From: Ottelia alismoides
Lineage: Eukaryota; Streptophyta; Magnoliopsida; Alismatales; Hydrocharitaceae
Length of the DNA stretch: 64,000 nucleotides
Assembly: GCA_037367405.1 (NCBI GenBank)
Contig: JAZKJV010007246.1
Location: 248,001-312,000 of the forward strand
Reading direction: 5' to 3'
Under the pieces are notes generated by a model. The model saw only the letters and a list, made by a program, of their open reading frames with translations, did no database searches and had not been told where the DNA came from. The translations under genes were made by a program, and so were the position numbers. Positions 33,989 to 41,598 of the stretch are shown in pieces (the first letter of the stretch is position 1; each line of letters opens with the position of its first letter).

Positions 33989-36900
33989 AGTATCACACAG
34001 ATGGAGCAGATGGCACAAGTTCTGAGCGACATGAAGACCCAGCTCATGTGTCTTCAGGAGACACAGACGGCTTCACAGCCCCGTCTTCTGTCGCGAGGAG
34101 ATACCGGCGGCAGCAGCAGCTCGTCCCAGCGCTCCAACTCTTCACAGCAGCCTAGACAGGTTCATCTTGTACAGGCGGAGCCGTACCAGCAGCCGCAGCC
34201 CACTTACCAGTCACCACCATCTCCAGAGATGCAGATGGTGCCCTACCAGCCGGATCAGCCTCTGGCAGTACTGCCGCCAGACCCCTACGAGACAGAGCCG
34301 TTGATGGATGTCAACGGGATTTGGTACGACCGCCCCCAGCCTGGGATCCGACGAGACCATCCCGGATTCAGGTGGGGGAGTGGTGGTGCCCAACCCCAGC
34401 CGCAGCCGTCAGGACAGGGAGGGCAGTACTCCGAGCAGAGAGACCAGCACCACCCTCAGCAGCAGTCCCCAGCATATCAGCAGCAGCCATCCTACGGTCC
34501 TCGTCCCTATCAGCAGCAGGGACAGTCTTGGAGACGTGAGCAGCAGGCTCACCAGGGATACCAGCAGCACCCTCCTACCTACCCCGCTTACCAGCACCAG
34601 CAACAGCAGATCCAGCAGCCTCACCCACAGAGAGGCCACCCGTCGGGCTCCCATGAGAGCCGCGCTTTGGATGACATCGCCCGCCTCCTCACGGACCAGC
34701 AGGCCACATTCAGACGGGAGATGGATGAGTTCCGCCAGGAGATGCGGGACCTGGTGAGAGGGAAGGCCGCCATACCAGCCCAGATAGAGCCCAATCCGAA
34801 CAGCCTCAAGAGGAAATCTGAGCAGGTAGTACATACTGAGTTAGCCACTCCTAGTGACCCATTTGATGATACATCTTCGGATCTTTTTGATGCTGATTTT
34901 GTCACACTTAGGAGCGGTAGGACCCCAGCAGGCGGCGGCGCCTCATCTGAGCTTCACCACGAGGACATTCCAGAGGCGCCACATGAGGAGGAGGAGAGCG
35001 GTACTGAGGCCGCTCCAGATGATGACGGTGGTACTGATGCCACCAAGGATGCTGATCCTACCGGCGGTACTGAGGCCGCCACGTCACCAGTTCGAGGAGG
35101 TGGTACTGACGCCACCCGTCCAGCCGAGCCAGCACACGGTACTAATGCCGCGAGACGTCTAGCACCAGCAGCAGTAGCAGAGCAGCCAGTCCGTGGTGGT
35201 ACTGAGGCCACCGGTGTTTGTACAGATAGAGATGTTGTTTTTCCCCGTGTTCATGTATCTCGGAACTCTGATATGAATAAAGGAAAAGGTTTATTTTCTT
35301 CTGGTCCCACTGTGGTGCATGATGTATGTGTGGATCCGATCCTTGAACCGTCTAGACCTTTTCCTAGTCCTTCATCTGAGAAAAACCCAGTGATCCCCTT
35401 CCCTAGAGCCCTTCAGATGGGGAAGGGGAAGAAAAAAGAAAATCCCAAAAAGAGAGAGTTTGAGGAGTTCAGCCAGAGTATGATTGATCGATTCCACATC
35501 CAGCTGACCCTCCAGGAGGCTTTGCAGCACATCCCCCTTTTCCAGCGTGCTTTGAGAGAGAGGACTACAGTCAGGAGGAGGAGGAGGAACCACACTTCAG
35601 AGATACATGTGCTGACGAAAGCCACGTGCTTCGCGATCCAGAACCGACTGCCAGCCAAGAGGCCAGATTCAGGGGCCCCGTATGTCAGATGCCAGATTAG
35701 TGAGCAGAGGTTCGACCGTACTCTTCTAGATAGCGGATCGTCGATTAACCTTCTTCCGGCAGCCCTTCTCGACCGCTTCGAGTTGGGCACTCTTCGACAG
35801 AGCAGGACAGTCCTTCAGTTCGCTGATCGATCTGTCAAGAGGCCGAAGGGGTTATTACGAGACGTTATCGTCACGATTCAGGGCCTGAAATTCCCCGTGG
35901 ACTTCGTAGTGTTGGACATGGAGATCCCTGAGTCAGTGGCCGATACCCCCATCATCCTTGGTCGTCCGTTCTTGGCCACAGCCAAGGCGGTGACTGATCA
36001 TGATAGCGGGAAGGTGTACTTTCGCGTCAAGGGCGAAAGTATACAAATAGAGACGGTCGAGGATTACAGAGCCAGACTCAGAGCCAGCTCTGATGCGAGT
36101 ACCGATACAGAGCAGCTGACAGACGCAGAGCCAGACATCCACCAGGACTGTGATTTTGTGATCACAGATGATGAGGCAGCTTGGGCAGATCTTGAGACAC
36201 AGACCACCCTCTCACTTTCAGATACAGCTGATGCAGAGACGATAGCAGAGGAGAGTCTGGAGAGCACAAACCTGGTTCAGGATACAATAGAGGCAGCAGA
36301 GCCGGTCCTCGATCGCGACACGATGCTCAGTGATGGTGGTGCTGAGGCCACCTTGTTGTTCGGTGGTACTGATGCCACCGCGGATGATACAGATCCCTCG
36401 GATTCAGAGTCTGATTGGGCCGATTGCTATGATCAGATGCCAGACTTGAGTCCATCTGAGCCTAGAGATGAGGAGGAGGTAGACGCAGAGCCGAGCAGAG
36501 ACAGTGCAGTTGAGCAGCCTTCTCCCGATTCAGTTTGCGAGAGGACGCTTTCACTTTCCCAGGCAGATTTGGCCGATTTAGCAGCTTTCACTCATTTTCT
36601 TCCGCGGCCAGATTTGCCAGCACCCAGCATTCCAGAGCGAAAGTCGCTCCCTACTTCGCTGAAGTATCGATTCCTTGCGGGCGATCCAGAGATGTACCCA
36701 GTCATCATCTCAGCCGAGTTGACTGGAGAGCAAGAATCCCGTCTGATGGGGGTTCTTGAAAAGAACCACAAGGCGATCGGATGGAGCGTAGCGGATCTCC
36801 ATGGGATTAGTCCAGTAGTGTGCTCCCACCATATCTATCTTGAGGAGGGGGCGAAGCCGTCGCGTGAGTTCCAGCGGCGACTGAACCCCAACCTGAGAGA

Positions 36901-39529
36901 GGTCGTGATGAAGGAAATATCCAAATGGTGGAGCGCAGATTTTATTTATCCCATTTCCGACTCCAAGTGGGTCAGCCCCTTGCATGTGGTGCCCAAGAAG
37001 ACGGGCATCACGACTGTGATCAGTGAGTCGGGAGAGGAAATCGCTACACGAGTACCCACTTCTTGGAGGGTCTGTGTTGACTACAGGAGACTCAACCAGG
37101 CCACCAAGAAGGACCATTTCCCCCTGCCTTTTATTGACCAGATCATTGAGAGACTGGCAGGGAAGAGCCATTATTGTTTCCTGGATGGGTACTCGGGCTA
37201 CAACCAGGTGGCCATCGCTCCTGAGGATCAGGAGAAGACCACCTTTACCTGTCCCTTCGGCACATATGCTTTTCGACGCATGCCATTTGGGCTATGCAAT
37301 GCCCCTGCGACTTTTCAGAGGTGCATGCTGTCGATCTTTTCGGACATGGTAGGGGAGTGTTTGGAGGTCTTCATGGACGATTTCTCGGTCTACGGCGACG
37401 GATTCGATTCTTGTCTTGACTGCCTAGACCGGGTACTCCAGCGATGTATCGAGTTCCATTTGGTTCTATCTTGGGAGAAGAGTCACTTTATGGTGACTCA
37501 AGGGACGGTGCTTGGCCACATCATCTCCAACAAGGGCATGGAGGTTGATCCGGCCAAGGTGGATGTCATTAGAAAACTCACACCACCGTCCAATCTGAGG
37601 CAGTTACGGTCATTCCTGGGGCACGTTGGATTTTATAGGAGATTTATTCAGGATTTCAGCAAGATTGCCCGACCGTTGACTGACCTCTTGACGAAAGACA
37701 CCGAGTTCCTTGTAGATGACAAGTGTCTCTCGTCTTTTGCGACTCTCCAGCAGCATGTTATAGAGGCTCCTGTTCTCCAGCCGCCTGATTGGTCTCTCCC
37801 ATTCGAGATCATGACGGACGCCTCCGATTTTGCCGTGGGGGCAGTGCTGGGACAGAGGAGGGATGGAGTTCCATTTGCCATACACTATGCTAGCCGCACA
37901 TTGGATTCCGCCCAGCGGAATTATACGGTCACAGAGAAAGAGATGCTAGCACTAGTGTTTGCCATAGATAAGTTCAGATCATATATCATTGGATCTAGAG
38001 TGACTTTGTTTACAGATCATACCGCCATCAGGTACCTCATGGCAAAGAAGGATGCCAAGGCCAGATTGACTAGATGGATCCTTCTACTCCAGGAGTTCGA
38101 CATTGAGATCAAGGATAAGCCTGGAGTCAAGAATGTGGTGGCGGACCATCTCTCCCGATTAGAGCAGCCTGAGGATTCTGAGCAGATTGATCCTATTCGT
38201 GATACCTTCCCAGATGAGGCGATCCTTGCTATCGCCTCACTCCCGTGGTATGCCGATATTGTGAACTTTCTCGTTGCTGGGAAAGTCCCACAAGATTGGC
38301 CCAGGCAGAGGCTTGAGACCTTCCTTGCGAAGGCCAAGTCCTACTACTGGAAGGATCCCATCCTTTACCACGAAGGAGGGGATAGCGTCTGGCGTCGGTG
38401 TATTCCTCAGGAGGAACACCATAGCGTCCTCACTTACTGCCACAAGCTTGAGGCAGGAGGACATCATTCTGGGAGGAGAACGGCACAGAAAGTGCTCCAA
38501 TCCGGCTTGTGGTGGCCTACCCTCTTCAAGGACTCTGATGAGTTCGTGAAGAGGTGTACTGACTGTCAGAGGATGGGCACTTGTGGACAGCGTGATATGA
38601 TGCCGATGCAGCCCATTCACTTCTGTGAGGTTTTTGACGCATGGGGCATCGATTTCATGGGTCCATTCCCTAAGAGTCAGGGATTTGAGTACATTCTGTT
38701 GGCCGTAGATTATGTTAGTCGTTGGGTTGAGGCTATCCCCGCCCGAGCCGCTGATGCGAGGACTGTTTGCAGATTTTTGAGGAAGCATATCATCACGCGG
38801 TTCGGGGTTCCACGAGTTCTTATTTCTGATGGGGGGTCTCATTTTATCAACGACCAGGTGAAGGCACTTGCTAGCGAGTTCGGCATAGATCATCGTGTTG
38901 CTACACCTTACCATCCGCAGACGAATGGTCTAGCTGAGGTGTCGAATAGGGAGATCAAGAATATTTTGCAGAAAGTCGTCCGCCCTGACCGAAAGAATTG
39001 GTCACAGCTTTTGGATTCGGTCTTGTGGGCATATCGGACGTCTTTCAAGACTCCATTGGGTACATCTCCCTTTCGCCTCGTTTATGGCAAGCCATGCCAT
39101 CTACCTGTTGAGCTGAGGCACAAGTCACTTTGGGCAGTCACATATATTCTTATGGATCCAGATGGTATAGGAGACCAGAGGAGGGCAGAGTTAGCTGCCC
39201 TGGAGGAGCTTAGAGATGCAGCTTTCTCAAGCAGCCTACATTATAAGGAGAAAGTCAAGGAGTGGCATGATTCTCATATCAGCCACAAGCATTTTGAGAT
39301 TGGACAGAGAGTATGGTTGTTTGATGCGAGGCTTAGATTATTTCCAGGGAAGCTACAGAGCAAATGGAAGGGACCTTTTCTCGTCAGAAAGGTGCACGAC
39401 AATGGTAGTATTGATATATCCGAGTTGTCTTCTGAGAGAACCTTTCGAGTGAACGGCCAGCGGCTCAAGCCATATCTAGATCATGAGCCGCGGGATGTTA
39501 TTATTTGTGCCCCTATTCATTTTGCGTGA
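33989..39529 (+). CDS. pol: Athila-1 Pol: protease, RT, RNase H, integrase
   Basis: An open frame continuous with gag apart from the two TAGs; the first ATG is at 34001 (1,842 residues from there). Domains with residues counted from 34001: a Gln/Pro-rich linker (1-260) and an acidic repeat-bearing segment (300-410). Aspartic protease follows with LLDSGSSINLLP (Asp577-Ser-Gly) and IILGRPFL. Next is an acidic spacer (690-880). RT spans about 940-1196 with FMDD (Asp1126-Asp1127). RNase H spans about 1265-1390 with TDAS (Asp1273), TEKEMLAL and FTDH. The integrase zinc-binding region is about 1476-1526, ending CTDC. The integrase core has Asp1551, Asp1610 and Glu1646, which gives correct D-35-E spacing. 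The C-terminus (LFPGKL.SKWKGPF) is intact. All catalytic residues are present, so the copy is defective mainly through the two upstream TAGs. Products act in the cytoplasmic particle and then the nucleus. Confidence 0.95.
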   Translation, partial: SITQMEQMAQVLSDMKTQLMCLQETQTASQPRLLSRGDTGGSSSSSQRSNSSQQPRQVHLVQAEPYQQPQPTYQSPPSPEMQMVPYQPDQPLAVLPPDPYETEPLMDVNGIWYDRPQPGIRRDHPGFRWGSGGAQPQPQPSGQGGQYSEQRDQHHPQQQSPAYQQQPSYGPRPYQQQGQSWRREQQAHQGYQQHPPTYPAYQHQQQQIQQPHPQRGHPSGSHESRALDDIARLLTDQQATFRREMDEFRQEMRDLVRGKAAIPAQIEPNPNSLKRKSEQVVHTELATPSDPFDDTSSDLFDADFVTLRSGRTPAGGGASSELHHEDIPEAPHEEEESGTEAAPDDDGGTDATKDADPTGGTEAATSPVRGGGTDATRPAEPAHGTNAARRLAPAAVAEQPVRGGTEATGVCTDRDVVFPRVHVSRNSDMNKGKGLFSSGPTVVHDVCVDPILEPSRPFPSPSSEKNPVIPFPRALQMGKGKKKENPKKREFEEFSQSMIDRFHIQLTLQEALQHIPLFQRALRERTTVRRRRRNHTSEIHVLTKATCFAIQNRLPAKRPDSGAPYVRCQISEQRFDRTLLDSGSSINLLPAALLDRFELGTLRQSRTVLQFADRSVKRPKGLLRDVIVTIQGLKFPVDFVVLDMEIPESVADTPIILGRPFLATAKAVTDHDSGKVYFRVKGESIQIETVEDYRARLRASSDASTDTEQLTDAEPDIHQDCDFVITDDEAAWADLETQTTLSLSDTADAETIAEESLESTNLVQDTIEAAEPVLDRDTMLSDGGAEATLLFGGTDATADDTDPSDSESDWADCYDQMPDLSPSEPRDEEEVDAEPSRDSAVEQPSPDSVCERTLSLSQADLADLAAFTHFLPRPDLPAPSIPERKSLPTSLKYRFLAGDPEMYPVIISAELTGEQESRLMGVLEKNHKAIGWSVADLHGISPVVCSHHIYLEEGAKPSREFQRRLNPNLREVVMKEISKWWSADFIYPISDSKWVSPLHVVPKKTGITTVISESGEEIATRVPTSWRVCVDYRRLNQATKKDHFPLPFIDQIIERLAGKSHYCFLDGYSGYNQVAIAPEDQEKTTFTCPFGTYAFRRMPFGLCNAPATFQRCMLSIFSDMVGECLEVFMDDFSVYGDGFDSCLDCLDRVLQRCIEFHLVLSWEKSHFMVTQGTVLGHIISNKGMEVDPAKVDVIRKLTPPSNLRQLRSFLGHVGFYRRFIQDFSKIARPLTDLLTKDTEFLVDDKCLSSFATLQQHVIEAPVLQPPDWSLPFEIMTDASDFAVGAVLGQRRDGVPFAIHYASRTLDSAQRNYTVTEKEMLALVFAIDKFRSYIIGSRVTLFTDHTAIRYLMAKKDAKARLTRWILLLQEFDIEIKDKPGVKNVVADHLSRLEQPEDSEQIDPIRDTFPDEAILAIASLPWYADIVNFLVAGKVPQDWPRQRLETFLAKAKSYYWKDPILYHEGGDSVWRRCIPQEEHHSVLTYCHKLEAGGHHSGRRTAQKVLQSGLWWPTLFKDSDEFVKRCTDCQRMGTCGQRDMMPMQPIHFCEVFDAWGIDFMGPFPKSQGFEYILLAVDYVSRWVEAIPARAADARTVCRFLRKHIITRFGVPRVLISDGGSHFINDQVKALASEFGIDHRVATPYHPQTNGLAEVSNREIKNILQKVVRPDRKNWSQLLDSVLWAYRTSFKTPLGTSPFRLVYGKPCHLPVELRHKSLWAVTYILMDPDGIGDQRRAELAALEELRDAAFSSSLHYKEKVKEWHDSHISHKHFEIGQRVWLFDARLRLFPGKLQSKWKGPFLVRKVHDNGSIDISELSSERTFRVNGQRLKPYLDHEPRDVIICAPIHFA
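34997..35212 (+). repeat. Six 18-nt inverted-repeat units inside pol
   Basis: Copies start at 34997, 35027, 35063, 35099, 35135 and 35195. Each follows the pattern of GGTGGTACTGATGCCACC, with 5-base outer arms that pair around GTACTGAGG/GTACTGATG-like centres, and encodes Gly-Gly-Thr-(Asp/Glu)-Ala-(Thr/Ala) or a variant. When arm base 3 is C, base 16 is G; when base 3 is T, base 16 is A. Base 1 and base 18 are A-T, G-C or C-G but always pair. Two more copies lie at 36335-36379. Confidence 0.85.
36335..36379 (+). repeat. Two further 18-nt inverted-repeat units
   Basis: GGTGGTGCTGAGGCCACC at 36335-36352 and GGTGGTACTGATGCCACC at 36362-36379, in the same reading frame as the six copies upstream of the protease. 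They lie in the acidic spacer between protease and RT, so the motif flanks the protease domain on both sides. Confidence 0.85.
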
Positions 39530-39660
39530 GATGTGGTCTTTTGACTCACATCTTTTGCATCTCACGCCTGATGTTCACTATTCCTCCGCCTGTATAGATC
39601 CAGTTGTCCATATCATTCTATTCTTTAGTCCCACATCCCTTTCCTCATCTTATGATTATG

Positions 39661-39693
39661 CTATACTTAGGGTGTACTTTACCCTAAGTATAG
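39661..39693 (+). repeat. Hairpin 1 plus G tract
   Basis: CTATACTTAGGGT, 7-nt loop GTACTTT, ACCCTAAGTATAG: a perfect 13-bp stem followed by GGGGG. Its counterpart in Athila-2 is 62756-62784, with loop GTGCTTT on the minus strand. Confidence 0.9.
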
Positions 39694-39748
39694 GGGGGAT
39701 GTCGGACCTGCGGGTAGTCTTTTCATTCTTTCTGCCCCTGTTTTGCTG

Positions 39749-39782
39749 CCTATACTTAGGGATATTTTACCCTAAGTATAGG
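39749..39782 (+). repeat. Hairpin 2 plus long G tract
   Basis: CCTATACTTAGGG, 8-nt loop ATATTTTA, CCCTAAGTATAGG: a perfect 13-bp stem merging into a run of about 12 G. Its counterpart in Athila-2 is 62661-62688. Confidence 0.9.
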
Positions 39783-39838
39783 GGGGGGGGGCAGATTCTG
39801 TATATTCTTCACTCGGCTTTCCCTTCATGTACAGCTTG

Positions 39839-39870
39839 CTATACTTAGGATTAGTTAATCCTAAGTATAG
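39839..39870 (+). repeat. Hairpin 3 plus G tract
   Basis: CTATACTTAGGATTA, loop GT, TAATCCTAAGTATAG: a perfect 15-bp stem followed by GGGG. Its counterpart in Athila-2 is 62536-62567. Confidence 0.9.
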
Positions 39871-39954
39871 GGGGAAACCACCGAGTTCCTCTCATTCTAT
39901 TCATTTATTCGTTCTTGTACTTATCCATTCCTTTTCATTTCCCTTTTACTAAGC

Positions 39955-40060
39955 ACGAGTTATGTCTTCTTCATCGCTCTTGATCACTCTGAGGACATCG
40001 CTCGAGCTAAGTATAGGGGGGGTGTGTATATATTTCATATATACTTTAGCCATAACTCGT
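39955..40060 (+). repeat. Composite stem-loop with G tract
   Basis: Outer arms ACGAGTTATG (39955-39964) and CATAACTCGT (40051-40060) enclose the single half-site GAGCTAAGTATAGGGGGGG and an inner hairpin GTATATAT-TTC-ATATATAC (40026-40044). The same arrangement is found in Athila-2 at 62348-62451. Confidence 0.8.
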
Positions 40061-40439
40061 ACTTTGTGTGAGTGTGTTAATAAATAAAATGGCTAAAAAT
40101 CACAAAAATTTAAATTTTTTTCATAAACCTCTTTTATCTTGCACATACATAGCTAGTGTACAAAGTATTTTTGTAAAAATGATTTCAAAAATCTTTTGTG
40201 TAAATTTTGTGTAAATTTTTTGTATCAAAATTATGTATATAGTACAAAATTTTTCCAAAATGTTTTGAAAATCAAAAGTTTGCAAAAATCTTGTGTAAAT
40301 GTTTGTAAATATCTTTTTGCAAAAACTTGCACCTCATGCATCATTCATGATTTCAAAACATTTTTAAAAAAAAATTTCGCATGATTGTAAAATATTTGTA
40401 AATAGCATCTTGTGTACATATATGTATATAGTTTTTCCT

Positions 40440-41581
40440 GGATGAGAGTTGACATTTAAACTAAGCCTGGAATTAAATTGAGAAATGGAGCTTGACTAAG
40501 ATCTTAATCCACTTAACGCCAAGAGGAACCTTATAGGATTTAGGTTTAAGGCTTTTCAGGTCCATAAGGACTTAATTCTTTGAGTCCACTAGGCTATGAG
40601 CATATGTCATCTTGATGAGCTTAAGTAGAACACTTAACAACACACGCATGACTCTTAGAGACAATGGCTTGACTTGCACCTGCACTTTACACATGGCTCT
40701 CCACGGATGAGGTGGTGAGGAGGCAGTTTCCTTTGGCTTGGGGTAGCATATGAGGGTAGTACTTCTAGGCGGAACCTCTCTTCTTCTTCTAGTGAAGGAA
40801 GTGCGCCTCAACTTGGTCTAGTGGTGATGAAGGCTAAAGACAGAAGCTGTGGGTTGCAATAAAGCTTCAAAAGAGGGATAGTCTACTGGCTCAAGGGGAA
40901 ATTTCTTATATGCTGCACCATGTAGATATGCTGTACAGAAGTTCGTGAAAAAAAATTGCAAAAATGCAAAAAGAACTCCAAAAAAGTGGTGGGTCGGATT
41001 GAAAATTTAATAACCCCACCGGAGTGTACATAGTCAAATAAAGCAAAAGCTTATGGTATCAATGTTACATCTCATGAAGCTTGCAGCGGGAGACTTAGCT
41101 ACACTGGCTAGGCTTCCAAAACTCTATACTTCTACCCCCTCTTCTTGAGCCGGTTGCACTTGAACTTAGAAGGGAATACCCCGCTTCTCGAGGAAAGAGT
41201 TGCTAGACCGAGGCATTAGAGTTACCAGGTTGAGGGAGGTTGTTTCTTTGTTACTTCTGAGGTGGGGAGCCACATATCACTTACAGTGCTTGGAAAGACT
41301 CATGGTCATTAGAGTTTGTGTATGTAGACTTGTTCTGATCTGGTTTATTGAGGAGTCTTGCCCATAGATTGGTGGAACTTAGAGGTTGTTGAGTTTTAAG
41401 CTTAAGTCCAAATAAGGTTCCGACACATTAATAATCCAAAGATCTGATCAAGCTCCATATTTCAATTTAATGGAGGAAAGTTTAATAATTCAACCTTGAT
41501 CCATGTACATCCTCTTTTTCTTTTTCTTTTTCTTTCTGTTTCACTTCTTTTTCAAATAAGTGTTTGCTAATGGACTAGCAA
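40440..41581 (+). other. Conserved non-coding block shared with Athila-2
   Basis: It aligns by eye along most of its length with the reverse complement of 60850-61900 (roughly 70-75% identical). 40851-40895 is identical over 45 bases to 61460-61504 (reverse strand) and contains AATAAA at 40858-40863. Other near-identical words include the one around 41323-41345. Stops occur in all plus frames. The reverse-strand frame 40572-40811 is shared but shows no codon-position bias. The block ends in a 7-bp hairpin TTTGCTA/TAGCAAA (41563-41582) just before the purine tract, also conserved. Function unknown. Confidence 0.8.
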
Positions 41582-41582
41582 A

Positions 41583-41598
41583 GTATAGTATAGGGGGG
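41583..41598 (+). other. Polypurine tract of Athila-1
   Basis: GTATAGTATAGGGGGG directly before the 3' LTR start TGATGAATAC. The TATAGGGGGG core is the same word that closes hairpins 1-3, so the element carries several purine-tract look-alikes. Confidence 0.85.

Larger units (their letters stand above)
39530..40439 (+). other. Athila-1 3' non-coding region, hairpin array zone
   Basis: It follows the pol stop codon directly. No open frame of interest on the plus strand. It holds three perfect hairpins and a composite stem-loop, each next to a G tract, then an AT-rich stretch with repeated TTGTGTAAAT/TTTTGTAAA words (40140-40430). Confidence 0.8.

Noticed and set aside
40572..40811. Reverse-strand ORF (79 residues) in the Athila-1 3' region, with a colinear frame in Athila-2 (about 61555-61797, plus strand)
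   Set aside because: The peptides look alike, but a codon-by-codon comparison gives about 11, 19 and 16 differences at positions 1, 2 and 3. There is no third-position excess, hence no sign of protein selection. The Athila-2 copy has an internal TGA, both have the same upstream stop, and neither has an ATG start. The similarity is better explained by DNA/RNA conservation.
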